Of a stretch of DNA of 64,000 nt, positions 10,899 through 22,363 are shown one piece after another. This DNA is from Pseudocercospora fijiensis CIRAD86 (Eukaryota > Ascomycota > Dothideomycetes > Mycosphaerellales > Mycosphaerellaceae). Under the pieces are notes generated by a model. That model ran no database searches and was not told the origin of the DNA. It saw only the letters and a program-made list of their open reading frames with translations. The stretch covers positions 4,959,041-5,023,040 of the forward strand of contig NW_006921534.1 in the NCBI RefSeq assembly GCF_000340215.1. The letters are read 5' to 3'. The position numbers and the translations under genes are program-made. Within the stretch, counting starts at the first letter, position 1. Every line of letters begins with the position of its first letter.

Positions 10899-11450
10899 TT
10901 GCACAAAGGGATGCCACCCCTACGCTCTCAGGAAGCAGTATCCCTACGGAGCAATGCTCCATGAATACTTTGTACACATTTGAACAATGTCGTCAAGACG
11001 AAAATCTTGGGACTATGCTCCAGCGATTGCCCAAATCCACTGGTCTTGTACAGAATCAGCTCTTCTGCCTGGTAGGAAACGTGGTTGTCACTTCGTCGAA
11101 ACAGGTGTCAATTCGAGCATGGCTCCTTGAGCCGTTCAGCTCGTGGTTTGAGAGCTGATCAAATAATTAACACACAGTTCGTTAACACGCGCAATTATTC
11201 GCAACAAGTCAGCATTCCGATGCCCAAAGCGTAGCCCTATGAAAGGAACCAAGTCTGACTCTCACGCAACGACAAGACAGTTGTACTGGCTGCATGGGCT
11301 GATCGACCGACCGAGGGCGTTGCTCTCGGTATCGGCAAAGCAACCTTGAATCAGCCCCGCAGCTGGGATACATCAAACATCAAATAGCCAACTGGACACC
11401 CTTCTCTTTAGCATGCTGTGTAGCTGGCCATTCACTCACATCTCACCGCG
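10899..11450. other. Intergenic, promoter side of the beta-oxidation gene
   Basis: About 550 bp with only a short ORF overlapping the previous 3' end. A pyrimidine-rich stretch (CACCCTTCTCTTTAGC) precedes the ATG at 11451. Nothing else recognised. Confidence 0.5.
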
Positions 11451-14261
11451 ATGGCTCCAGAACTCAGGTACGATGGACAAGTGTGTGTCATTACTGGCGC
11501 TGGTGCCGGGCTTGGCAGAGCATATGCTCGCATGTTCGCCTCTCGCGGCGCGAAAGTGGTAGTCAACGATCTTGGAGGCAGCTTCAACGCCAAAGGCAAT
11601 GAGCGAAGCTCAAAAGTCGCAGATGAGGTTGTCGCGGAATTGCGATCGAAAGGATGGACTGCTGTCGCGAATTACGACCCTGTCCAGGAAGGAGACAAGA
11701 TCATCAAGACAGCTATTGATAATTTTGGACGTGTTGACATTCTAGGTGAGCCTTGCCATTCTGGACAGCATATGTCACTCGCATTTACTGACGATTCTCA
11801 AAGTCAATAATGCTGGAATCCTTCGAGACATTACCCTTCGCAACATGACCGACTCGGACTGGAATGCAATCATCGATATCCATTTGCACGGAGCGTACAA
11901 AACTACACGTGCTGCCTGGCCCTACTTCCGGAAGCAACGATATGGACGAATCATCCAAACAACATCTGCTTCTGGCCTGTTCGGAAACTTTGGTCAATCG
12001 AACTACGCGGCAGCGAAATTCGCTTTAGTCGGCTTTGGTGAGACTCTTGCTAAGGAAGGAGCCAAGTACAATATCCAATGCAATATCCTAGCGCCGGCAG
12101 CGGCAAGTCGTTTGACGCAAACAGTCTGGCCAAAGGAGATGCTGGACCTGATGAAGCCAGAATGGGTTGTACCGCTTGTGGGTTATTTGTGTCATCCAGA
12201 CTGTCGTGAGAATGGCAGTATCTTTGAAGCTGGCGCTGGACACTTTTCGAAGATCAGGTGGGCGAGAAGCAAGGGCTTGCTGTTGAAGCCTGACGCGAAT
12301 TTACACCCGCAGCACATTCTGGATCGATGGAGTGAAGTAGTGGATTTCGGCAAGGGGAACTTGGAATATCCGACTCAGCCAACAGACCTGATGGGCATGT
12401 TGAAGGCCGCGGGAAGTCTTGCGCCCAACAAGCCTATTTCGCAAGACAAGCTGGGCATCTCAGGCAAGGTGGCTCTGGTCACTGGGGGTGGCGCAGGCCT
12501 TGGCCGAGCCTATTCCTTCGAACTTGCGAAGCATGGCGCAAAGGTCATCGTGAACGATATCCAAGGCGCCGAAGCAGTCGCAGATGCCATCCGAAAGAAG
12601 GGAGGCGATGCGGTTGCCTGTGATGTTTCGGTCGAGCAAGGAAAAGCAGTGGTCGACTTCGTGATTCAGAATTGCGGCCGGATCGACCTCGTCGTCAACA
12701 ACGCCGGTATTCTCAGGGACAAGGCATTCACCAACATGACAGATGAGCAGTGGCATCAGGTCATCAATGTCCACTTGAATGGCACTTATGCGATCACGAG
12801 GGCTGCTTTGCCGTATATGGTCAAGAACAAGTATGGTCGAATCGTGAACATTACATCCACGAGTGGCATATATGGGAACTTCGGGTAAGCTAGAACAGTT
12901 ATACTATGTGATACGCGCTAATTTCGCGCTCCAGGCAAGCGAATTATGCTGCGGCAAAGGCTGGAATCCTCGGCTTCACCAAGTCTGTGGCACGAGAAGG
13001 AACAAAGTATAATGTCTTCGTCAATGTCGTCGCTCCATCTGCTGGCACAAACATGACCCGTACAATCTGGCCTGAAGAGGAAGTGCAAGCCCTCAAGCCA
13101 GAATATGTTGCTCCATTGGTCGCAGTTCTCTGCAGCGAGAAGCCGCCAGCTACAGCAACCATCTTCGAGGCCGCTGGCGGGTGGTTTGCCGTGACCAGAT
13201 GGCAACGAGCCCGCGGTAAAGACTTCGACTTCCACAGCGAAGTGCCCAGCGTCGATCAGGTCGCCGAAGCATTCCCCAAGATCGTCACATTCGACAGTGA
13301 GGCTGACTTACCTGACGCTCCGCAAGACGGCAGCAAGTATACATCAGCAGCAGCTCTTGCATCAGCAAAGATCGACCCTGGAGATAGTGGTCGCGCCAAA
13401 ATCAACGAAGCACTACAAGCAAAGTCCGAAGCCACGACTTACTCTTACACTGAAAGAGACATCATCCTCTACCATCTCGGTCTCAACGCCAAACGAACAG
13501 ACCTAGACCTCGTCTTTGAAGGCTCCAAGAATTTCCACGTTCTCCCGACTTTTGGGATCGTACCAACGTACACTTCAAAATCCTCCGTCAACTTCAAAGA
13601 CATCCTCCCCAATTTCGACATGCGCCAACTACTCCACGGAGAACAATATCTCGAAATCCTCCAATGGCCAATTCCCACCTCCGCCACATTGAAAACCGAA
13701 GGCCAACTCATCGAAGTCATAGACAAAGGCAACGCAGCCATCGTCCGACGGAGCAACACCACATTCGACGAATCAGGAAAACCCGTCTTCTACAACGAAA
13801 GCGCAGCCTTCATCCGCAAAGCCGGCGGCTTCGGAGGTCAAAAGAAACCTTCTGATCGCGGAGCTGCTACAGCTCTGAACAACCCACCAAACCGTCCCGC
13901 TGATAAGATCGTCGAAGAAAAAACTTCGGAAGATCTCGCTGCCGTCTATCGATTGATGGGAGATTACAACCCTTTACATATCGATCCGGAATTCAGTAGA
14001 GTTGGAGGGTTTGAGACGCCGATTTTACATGGGCTTGCGACTTTTGGGATTTGCGGGAAACATGTTTTTCAAGCTTTTGGGCCTGTCAAGAGTTTGAAGG
14101 TTAGGTTTTCGGGTGTTGTTTTGCCCGGTCAGACGATTGTGACGGAGATGTGGAACGAAGGGAATGGGAAGATTGTGTATAGGGCGAAAGTGAAGGAGAC
14201 GGGGAAGGCGTGTATTAGCAATGCTGGGGCTGAGTTGAGGGATGAGAGGGCGAAGTTGTGA
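11451..14261 (+). CDS. FOX2: Peroxisomal multifunctional beta-oxidation enzyme (MFE-2)
   Basis: Three exons: 11451-11745, 11804-12884 and 12935-14261 (introns of 58 and 50 nt), 900 residues, matching the fungal family. It catalyses the second and third steps of peroxisomal fatty-acid beta-oxidation: 2-enoyl-CoA hydration and D-3-hydroxyacyl-CoA dehydrogenation. Two tandem short-chain dehydrogenase domains are visible: [13 protein letters not shown] with NNAGILRD and catalytic SNYAAAK in the first, and [21 protein letters not shown] and ANYAAAK in the second. The C-terminal third is a hydratase-2 hot-dog domain with [20 protein letters not shown] then LHGLATFGI, carrying the catalytic Asp/His block. 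The protein ends in AKL, a type-1 peroxisomal targeting signal. It converges on the SQT1-like gene with only 87 bp between stop codons, so transcripts probably overlap. Confidence 0.96.
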
Positions 14262-14348
14262 GAAGGGTATGAGAGAAGGGATGAGCAATGAATGAAGAAG
14301 TTTTTTTTCATCGCTGACTGATCGTTTTGTGCCAGCCACAATTTTGTT

Positions 14349-15845
14349 CTATGCCGCATCAAATACAAGTGACACTTTATCATCGCCTGCAGTGACCACC
14401 CTCTTTCCACCACCGCCCTGCACGAAGCCAAGAATTCCACCTCCTTCCCCTCCACCTCTGTGACCTTTCCACTCGCCCAGCAAACCCTGCCCGGAAGCTG
14501 CAGTTCCGCCTCTCACATCCCATCTTCTTAACACGCCATCATTTCCGCAACTCGTCAAGACATGTCCGAGAGGGTTTGCAGTGCCTATCGGAAGCTTCAC
14601 AAATTCCACCTTGATCACTGTCTGCTCAAGATCCTCCTCCTGATGCGCGCCCTTGATATGCCTCCTTACAGCAAAGTTGTGCTGTGCGTCGAAAAGTGCG
14701 ATGCTGCCATCCACACTTCCCGCAGCGAGGATTTGGAGTGGCGGATGACTGAAGTCCAGAGTCTCCACACTACCCGACTGCGTTCGTAATGCAGCGATGA
14801 TGGCTCCAGCATTTCCAGCCGTAGCTTGTGAAGGGTTCTGTTTCGCACCTCCAGCTTTCGCTTTTGCTCCTGCTCCTTTTGCGCCAAGCTGTTGCACTGT
14901 GGACAGACGTGGTAAGCCGACAACCCTGACATTGCCATCTGCACCTCCTACCGCCACAATGCCGCCGCCCGGTGATATTGCAGCGCTGTAAAGACCTCCT
15001 TCTACCTTGAAGCGTTCATCGTCTGCCGTGAGCCCGACTATTGCTTGACCTCCGTTAGGGTCTGCAATTCCTGCTGCTGCAGCTTCGCCGAAAACGTCCC
15101 AGACGTAGAGGCTACCATCTTCGGAGACTGTGGCGAGGAGCTTTCCATCTGGAGTCCATGCCCCGGCTTCACATGCTCCTTGGTGAAGGAAGAAAGTTTG
15201 AACGATTGTTAGAGGACTTGAATGGTCTTTGCTGTTGATTCTGTAGACCCATACTGAGCCATCGCCTGCACCGAAAGCGATTGTATTTGGGTATTGTGCA
15301 TTCGGACACGGAAGTATCCAACGGATCTCCTCCACCTCCTTGGCTGAGCCGACTAGCTGTGCTTGTCGACCAGTCTCTGGTGTTGTATAGGCATTCAGTT
15401 TTCCCGCCAATGTGCCCGTCACGACATATTCTCCTTTCGGCAGAGTGAAGCATATCGCACCCACACTCTCGTCTTGTCCCTCAAGCTTTGCTATTATTTG
15501 CTGCCCTTGTCTCTCTCTGGGTTGCGGGTCTGATTCGTAGCTTGCAGGTAGTACTGGACCTTCGGGAGGCGTGCAATCCCATACATATGCTACATCGTCG
15601 CCGGCGCCTGTTGCTACGAGTTCTGGCCTCGTTGGGTGTTGCGCTATGCAGAATATGCTATCTGTGTGTCCGTCAAAGTGAGCCGTGCTGTCGTTCTGTA
15701 ATTGAATTGTCTGCTCTTCGTCTTCGTCTCCACTGTCCATCGCAGCATCGCCATCGTCTTCCACTATTTCTTCTGCCTCATCTGGATCGAGCATTGCATC
15801 GTCCTCCTCGTTCGGGTCATGCTCGTGGTGCGAAGGGTCCGCCAT
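14349..15845 (-). CDS. SQT1: WD40 protein, SQT1/AAMP-like ribosome-assembly factor
   Basis: Single exon, 498 residues. It begins with an acidic stretch (DPDEAEEIVEDDGDAAMDSGDEDEEQ), as in Sqt1 and AAMP, followed by WD repeats: FDGHTDSIFCIAQHP with YVWDC; VGAICFTLPKGEYVVTG; ACEAGAWTPDGKLLATVSEDG with LYVWD; LYSAAISPGGGIVAVGGADG; VETLDFSHPPLQILAAGSVDG; and VLTSCGNDGVLRRWDV. Yeast Sqt1 is the dedicated chaperone that binds the N-terminus of ribosomal protein Rpl10 (uL16) before 60S loading. A low-complexity Ala/Gly/Lys insertion between the middle repeats is unusual but common in filamentous fungi. The assignment rests on the acidic N-terminus and repeat layout; another WD40 protein is possible. 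Confidence 0.82.
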   Translation of the reverse strand: MADPSHHEHDPNEEDDAMLDPDEAEEIVEDDGDAAMDSGDEDEEQTIQLQNDSTAHFDGHTDSIFCIAQHPTRPELVATGAGDDVAYVWDCTPPEGPVLPASYESDPQPRERQGQQIIAKLEGQDESVGAICFTLPKGEYVVTGTLAGKLNAYTTPETGRQAQLVGSAKEVEEIRWILPCPNAQYPNTIAFGAGDGSVWVYRINSKDHSSPLTIVQTFFLHQGACEAGAWTPDGKLLATVSEDGSLYVWDVFGEAAAAGIADPNGGQAIVGLTADDERFKVEGGLYSAAISPGGGIVAVGGADGNVRVVGLPRLSTVQQLGAKGAGAKAKAGGAKQNPSQATAGNAGAIIAALRTQSGSVETLDFSHPPLQILAAGSVDGSIALFDAQHNFAVRRHIKGAHQEEDLEQTVIKVEFVKLPIGTANPLGHVLTSCGNDGVLRRWDVRGGTAASGQGLLGEWKGHRGGGEGGGILGFVQGGGGKRVVTAGDDKVSLVFDAA

Positions 15846-16800
15846 AACGGCTGAGATCTGTTGAAGATTTTTCTGTATGCTTGTCGACGTTTTCTCAGGG
15901 CGATTGTGTTTTATACAAGATTTCTCATCTGTCGCATTTCTAAGCAGAAGTTGTTCGAAATCGTCGCGAAAGATTTGGGCGTTTATCGAGGCATATGTGT
16001 TTATCTGATCCTGCCAGCTGACAGATGCGGTTGCATGCTCTGGCAGGACTCATTCGATCCTCGCCTTCGATTCAGGCTTTGTCGACTGGCAGCCGCGACT
16101 TTGAGCCTATGGAACATACAGGAGTGTGGGCCAGTGTCTGTGGACCTGTGCCTATCCCAGAATCTTGCTCAATGCAGATTGAATGAAAAAGCCGATGAGG
16201 CCAAGCCGGGTATACCATTGTCCTATGCTGAAGACTGTCAAGTCAATCGCACTCGCTCGCGTCTGGTGCATTAACGCGACTCGCGACCGCATGTCAATAG
16301 GTGCATGTCCACAAGGCTCGAAAAGGCTGGTTGAAGGTGGATTCCAATGCTTGCATCAACATGGATCTGTAGGATATGGATCACATCTCGGGAACTTCCT
16401 CAGTACTGGAAAGGGCCGAGCAACCGGACTTCACTCGGGTTTGATCGGTCTCTGACGGAACTCCTGTGACGAAGAGCGAATATATTCAATATCCCTTTTC
16501 CATCATCACCCGCCAAGTTGGAGCTATCGCAACATGGCGGTGCTGAAGTCATGACAGCCTGGGTTCGGCATTGTCCACTAACGGAGAAATTGCTTTTGGT
16601 TACGCTTGACTTGGCTCTCGCGACTTCTTCTTGGCCGGTTCGATCTCAACCCAAAGAGGCCTCAAGAACGGAGGATCGATCAATTATGCGAAGAGTCTTG
16701 GCAAGAGGAGGTCGGGTCAAAATGGACCGTAGCCGGCTGAAGACAAAAGGACGGCCATTCACAACATATCTCAATATTGATTGCTACACTGACTGGCGCA
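15846..16800. other. Intergenic, upstream of the GH43-like gene
   Basis: About 950 bp. A 137-codon ORF at 15861-16274 (+) has no recognisable domain and is probably spurious. An unrecognised first exon of the glycosidase, coding its signal peptide, could lie in the last few hundred bases. Confidence 0.45.
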
Positions 16801-18307
16801 ATGAAGCTCAGGAAGATATATCTCACCGCCGTGACCATTCGGTCGACTGTCTCGAAGTTTATTGTTCCTGGAGGCAAGTGGCTGGACACCGAAGGCCACT
16901 TTGTCAACGCACATGCAGGTGGTATCACTGCCAATCAAGACGATGGCAAATTGTACTGGTTTGGCGAGCACAAAACTGAGGACGCACCTGAAGGCGGTGG
17001 CATCTCAGTTTACAGTTCAGAAGATCTTGGAACATGGGAATACCACGGCCTCGCGTTAGAACCCATCGAAGGTCATCCATACATCGGCCCGGAGCATATC
17101 ATTCAACGACCAAAAGTGGTCTGGAGCGAGCTCACGAGAGAGTATCACATGTGGTGGCACGCCGATAACAGCACATACGGTTGGCTTTTGCAAGGACTTG
17201 CAACTTCGCCAAATATCACTGGACCATATACTTTCGTCGATGCCACAGCGCCTCTTGGAAATTGGTCACAAGACTTTGGTATCTTTACTGATTATAAGGA
17301 CGGGAAGTCGTATGCATTATACTCGAATGGCGATCGAGTGGAAGGGCGAGATATTTACTTAACCAGCTTCAATGATCATGTATCCGCGCTGGATTCTGTC
17401 ATCCATCGATTCGACAAGTATGATCTTGAAGCTCCAACAATCATACAGACGGAGAAGAGCTATTATGCTCTGATGAGCCATAAGACTGGATATCGACCAA
17501 ACAGTGAGTGAAGTCAAAGTGCCGATTCTTGCTGTTACTGACCGACTGGCAGACGTCGTAGCCTTCCGCGCCGACTCCCTAGCAGGTCCCTGGTCCCAAC
17601 CATTCTTCGTAGCACCGCTCAACACCCGCACCTTCAACTCCCAATCCGGCTTTTCCCTCCGCATCAACGGCACTAAGCAAACCACATACCTCTACCTAGG
17701 TGACCAATGGGACTCCCGCTCTGTTTGGGAAAGCCGCTATATCTGGCTTCCTGTTTCCATCGATGACGACAAGAAAGATCTCAAACTCCTTTGGCACGAC
17801 GTCTATGATCTTGATGTCAAGACTGGAGAGTGGGCGCCCGTGGAAGGTCGGACTTACTTTGCCAATGAAGCTCAAATCTCCGGAAATGCGTTCAAACAAG
17901 AAGCGAATTTCGCAAGCAATGGCTCGATCGTCACTGGAATTTATGGTAACGACAGCACTGTCACATTTTCTGGGATTGAGGGAAGTGGTAAGCCTCAATG
18001 GATATCTTTCTATTACCAGAATACCGATGACATGGGATTCGGTGATCAGCCCGGTGGGACGCCGGATCGCATCGGTGGGACTTGGGTTTTAAGAAGGATT
18101 AGTAGTGTTGTGGTTAATAGTGATGTGGAAAATTTCCATGAATTGAGGCAGAGGGACACGCACAAGAGTATCATTTTGAGTACGCCTTTGCTTTTGACGT
18201 TGAACGAAGGCAAGGAGAATACGATTACGGTTGGTGGATTGTGGAATGGGAATGACACGAAGGGTGCGGATCTGGATCGTATTGTGGTTTATCCTAGTGA
18301 GCACTGA
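16801..18307 (+). CDS. Glycoside hydrolase family 43-like protein (galactanase-type)
   Basis: Two exons, 16801-17503 and 17553-18307, joined over a 49-nt intron, giving 485 residues; an in-frame ATG at 16777 would add eight residues. Five-bladed propeller features of GH43 and related enzymes are visible: FIVPGGKWLDTEGHFVNAHA with LYWFGEHKT near the start, RPKVVWSELTREYHMWWH, LATSPNITGPYTF, and DFGIFTDYKDGKSYALYS. The pattern resembles fungal exo-beta-1,3-galactanase-like proteins that act on plant cell-wall arabinogalactan; the exact substrate is inferred. Several N-glycosylation sequons suggest secretion, yet neither ATG is followed by a convincing signal peptide, so the start may lie in an undetected upstream exon. 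The C-terminal ~130 residues look like a beta-rich accessory domain. Confidence 0.82.
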
Positions 18308-19086
18308 GCTGACAGCTCTCTGTCATGAAGTCTTCGCTGCTTTGATATCTTCAGTAGATCTCACAACCCTGCAGCACGTGTCGAGCACTTTTGTCTCTCC
18401 GTCGTTCACATTCCTCTCAGCGCCTGGATGTAGTATCAAGTTTCCCTGGTCCGTGCCACTTTATACCTCAACGCATAGCTCGGCGTTGCTGTTCCCACCA
18501 CAAGTTAGACTTGTCCTTCGAAGTTAGCTGCGCAAGATGTGCCATGTCTTGCCAATTCTCGAGACCTGCAGGACGGATCCGGGTGAGGCGGTCTGCCTTG
18601 GAATCGAACGGTCGGAAGGGCAATGTGAAGATACTTAGACCACGGAAAAAATCTTGTCATGACACAGACTGTCCAAGAATCGCAAGAGCGCTGAGCGTAC
18701 CATGCATGCTGCGAGATCGGCTCCGCCTTGCTGGACAGCATTGCTATGTCGTGCAAGATATACTTGTCATACTGCGAGGTATATATGTTTTCTCTGGATA
18801 TTTAGTGTAGTCGTAGTCCAGCAATTTCCGTGAAGAGGGTATATATTTCTTTCGAGGTGTGATACCTCATGCGACTTGAGAGTTCGTGACGAGGCGGCAG
18901 TGGAGCATTTATAGCTAAAGAGCGGGCCGTTCACTAGCGCCAGAGTTTCGTCATGCATGTGAAAGTGGGTGAAGGAAAGGCTGCCAAGCCCAGAACTGAG
19001 ACTTGTTGCGCGACTACCGACGCCAATTGAGATGAGCAAAAAAGTAGCGCGATGCAGGATGAACGGTGGTCTGAGGGGTTCGATCT
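18308..19086. other. Intergenic, convergent 3' regions
   Basis: About 780 bp between the GH43-like gene and the end of the F-box-like gene. Short ORFs only; nothing recognised. Confidence 0.55.
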
Positions 19087-21276
19087 TCACCTAGCCTTCT
19101 CTTTGTACTTGGTGCGAAGCTGTCTCAGGCGGGTACGCCAATAAAAAGCTCTTGCGGGTCCAGCGATGGATTCACAGAGTTGCTCAGACTCGGTACCTGG
19201 TTTCCAACCTCCCATGACGAAGTCCTCCTCTTGCCGCCGATAATACGCTGCGCAGGCATCACCGCTCAGCTCCGCTGAAGCTCGTCAAAATCTGTAATTG
19301 GTAGGCCGTGCTGTTGTTGAAACTTGTGAATCAGCGCCTTGTCTTCTGCCGTGAGTTTCTGAACCTGCTCCGTGTCCTGCCAGCCTACAAGACCGCCTAG
19401 ATACTCTGGATAGGCAGAGTAGGTGCTATCTTCATTCCGAGAGAACCCATCGTCGAACAGAGTGAATGTTCTCGGCGGCATCGCATACAAGCTGAGCTTT
19501 TCCACAGGTACAGGGAGCTTCTGGGGGCCAGAGACCTGTAAATCAGGATTAGCGAGTCGTGATCAATCAGTCTCTTTAGGTTGCATATTCATACCTCACT
19601 GTCCAACTGCTCCGCCATTACCGAGGCGATGACTTCTGCATCATGCTGAGCATACGAGTCATCTTGCCTCAGTCGTTCCACCCTATTGCGCAATTTTTGC
19701 CCCTCCCATTCCTCCATGTATGGATGCATCGAAGTGCAGAAGTACATGATATTTAGGAAATGCATCATTTTGGAAGCAATGAAATCACCGCGCCCGAATT
19801 CTTCTCTCACGTGTTGGAGTGCTTGCATGTACCGCTGGAGTTGGTCGTCGAAGTGTTTCAAGTATAGATTGCACCAGCCGAGACTGCAAATAAGATCACA
19901 CCCTAATGCACGATTGCCCCATGCACGATTGCAGATTTTCGCATTCGCTTCTTGTCTCCGTCTTTCAAGGTCCTCATGTGGAGATTGTAGGCCTTACTTG
20001 AACAGCAAGACAAGATAGTTCGATATCGAACCTCAGCGGCCTGAATCCGGCCGCGGCGCATGCAGTCATCTGCAGCCCATTTCAGCTCCGCCATGAAGCT
20101 TAAGCGGTTCCAAGAGACTGCCAGTAAGGACGCCAAAGAGGGTGCAATCCCATTCTTGATTTGTCTCACGTGATCCAAATCCTTGAACCCGAGCATGGTG
20201 AGCAAGTATCCTGCTCCCATGGCATCATCCAAGCCTCGCAGAAACTTGGCCTCGATCTTATCGGAGCTAAGATATCCTTTCGGCAAGGTGTTTTGGACCA
20301 CCAATTGACATGTGCTGTTGTCATCCTTGGAGGTTAAGAAGGAGGTCATTGGAAGACCGCAAGATGTGCCAATGAAAAGGTTCTTTGGTGTTGTGAAGAG
20401 GCATTGAAAGCGCAGGAGATTCCAGAGATGAGGCAAGTCTCGGAGCAGCATGAGGTATACTCCTTGTTCAGGTTCATTGCCCACACGCAACCCAGCCGAC
20501 TTGTGTTTCCAGTGGATACCGACAGCGAATGCATGTATTTTAGGCCTGGCACTGCCAAAATCCTTCACGATCGGGATGTTGAAGGTTTTAATCGGTATCG
20601 TAAAGTGAAGAGGATGAGGAGTGCGGTAAGAGACCAACACGAATTGGTTGCGCTCTTGAAACAGTTCAGAAGCTTCTTTGCCTGTCGTCTTATTGACTCG
20701 CAGTATCTCGAGGTGAAACTTGTATGTATGGCTCTCGCCATGGTGGTTGTTATAGTCGGTAGAATGTGTCGCTTGGCCGTGCTCTGGGACGTAAGTTGTG
20801 TATTTGCCGTCCAGAAGGTATGCATAAATGTGGTCTCGAAGTTCTTTTGGCAGCCGAAAGTTCGCGATTGTCGGCGGCAGCGGCTTGGCGGCATTTGCGA
20901 GTCTGTCATTGTTGTTCTAGCTCTGACCAGAGGCAACTGAAATTTCGACCATGGCACCACCCACTTCCATCGTTTGATCCTTTCGTTCAGAGCACGTCGC
21001 ATGATCTTCACCAATGTCGGCATCAGCAAACGCTTTGGTCAACGGGCTGTAATCTGAAGATGGAGACTCGTCTCGTGGCGGCCCTTGATCACCAGCAGAG
21101 TCTCGATGCTTGGCAAGTAATAGTTCATCGATTCCATGGTGCTTCAGCAGTGTTTTGAGCCGGCCCACATCCTGCTCGAGCGATTCGGTGCGTTTTTCCA
21201 ACGCGGCGACACGTGCCAAGGCTTTTTCGTACAGCTCTGTGCAAGACTCGCATGATGCCGCTGCATTATCCATCAT
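19087..21276 (-). CDS. Hypothetical protein with N-terminal coiled coil and F-box-like motif, multi-exon
   Basis: No known function. Reconstructed exons in transcript order: 21276-20965, 20883-19998, 19950-19595 and 19535 onward. The N-terminus is a coiled coil (ELYEKALARVAALEKRTESL). After a presumed 81-nt intron (20884-20964) that removes an in-frame TAG at 20917-20919, an F-box-like helix follows (FRLPKELRDHIYAYLLDG), then a long alpha/beta region. A 47-nt intron (19951-19997) joins frames into NRALGCDLICSLGWCNLYL, and a 59-nt intron (19536-19594) joins to VSGPQKLPVPVEKL. The last segment first reaches a stop at 19266-19268, but clearly protein-like sequence continues in another frame (GDACAAYYRRQEEDFVMGGW to KYKEKAR, stop at 19087-19089). 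Either a further intron or a frameshift is needed there. F-box proteins usually recruit targets to SCF ubiquitin ligases; that is only a suggestion here. Confidence 0.65.
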
Positions 21277-21758
21277 TCCTGCTATACCGACTTCCAATGG
21301 CACCAAGCCCTGCAAGCGCAGTCTCGTGGAGTTCAACTTCGAAGAGCAGGTGCAAAAGATGTGATCAAGTCAGAGCTGGGGCCATCAAACGGCAGCCCGC
21401 TTGCTGGTGATGTGGGTTCCTGCATGTGCGAGCGCAGATTGTCAAGGCCGCGTCTTCACATTAGCCGTGATCAATCAGAGCAAACTTCAACACCTTTGAA
21501 CTGACGTATCTACCGCCGTTGTTCTCTACCCAGATATTCACGCTCGCCGGAACTAGGTGTGAGGCGACCTTGCAGGCCGGCTGGTTGTAAACAATTTCCA
21601 TGGTATCATATGTACAAAGCGAAATATGCTTTCGCATCTGTCGTACTCTTTGCGCACATGTCACTGACGCGAAGGTTCTCCCTGTCTGCTTGTTCCAGCG
21701 TAATGCCGCCGTCTTTCCTCGTCTGCTATCCTCCGTAACCCAAGTCCAAATGTTTCAT
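21277..21758. other. Intergenic between the F-box-like gene and the complex I gene
   Basis: About 480 bp; contains the F-box-like promoter and the 3' flank of the complex I subunit gene. No ORF or RNA recognised. Confidence 0.5.
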
Positions 21759-22120
21759 CTAGTCTTCGTAACCCTTCGGTGGTTGCCGTGGTCCTTTGGG
21801 TACTGCGAATGAACATGATCAGTCCACGAGCATTCGGCTTGGTGGCATGTGCTCTATAGTTCTGCTTACTTGGATATGTGAGAGGTATTTGTCGGCGTGG
21901 TCCATCTCCTAGTCTGTATCTGATTGGTGGGATTGTGACCTGGGAGGAATTCGTCAGTGTCTCGCACATAGTACCTACTTGTTCTCAAAAGTGTCATTCT
22001 CCATACCAATGCGACTGGTCCCAAGCTACCAATTACAACAGACCAGAAGAGCGCTGGCTTCTTGCGGGCCATATACGACACCCATTGCGTCGGCGCTTGC
22101 CAGAACGTGACTGGCGCCAT
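21759..22120 (-). CDS. NADH:ubiquinone oxidoreductase 9.5 kDa subunit
   Basis: Three small exons: 22120-22007, 21939-21870 and 21802-21759, with two 67-nt introns, giving 75 residues. Accessory subunit of mitochondrial respiratory complex I. The protein begins MAPVTFWQAPTQWVSYMAR, then has one membrane segment (KPALFWSVVIGSLGPVAL), a short basic loop (IRYRLGDGPRRQIPLTYP) and the conserved end PKGPRQPPKGYED. This matches the fungal 9.5 kDa family (VTFWQAP... and PLTYP-PKGPR blocks) along its entire length. Reading without splicing gives wrong C-termini in two frames. It is divergent from WBP1 with 243 bp between ATGs. Confidence 0.92.
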
Positions 22121-22363
22121 TATGTCTCCGTCTCCTGTTGAGGCGACTCCTTACTTTGTCCGCTGGGCGCGACGCTCGTGGAGTGGGAGGATGTGATGGT
22201 ATGCTCGTAATCCAATGGCGGCGCAGGTGAAGTCAGTTCTTTCCTCCAACGGCCGACGCCAAGACTTGCCCTGGACAGCCAGCTGGCGTAGAGCTTCTCG
22301 TCGCCAGCATTTGCTTGCGACAACAACGTCACTTTTGTTGTTCGCAGACACATCATCGCAAAG
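22121..22363. promoter_or_regulatory. Short divergent promoter region, complex I 9.5 kDa subunit / WBP1
   Basis: Only 243 bp separate the two outward-facing start codons, so both promoters and 5' leaders fit in this interval. No specific binding site could be named. Confidence 0.6.

Noticed and set aside
15861..16274. 137-codon plus-strand ORF after the SQT1-like gene
   Set aside because: Cys/Arg-rich chance-like composition and no family resemblance; it lies in the promoter side of the SQT1-like gene.
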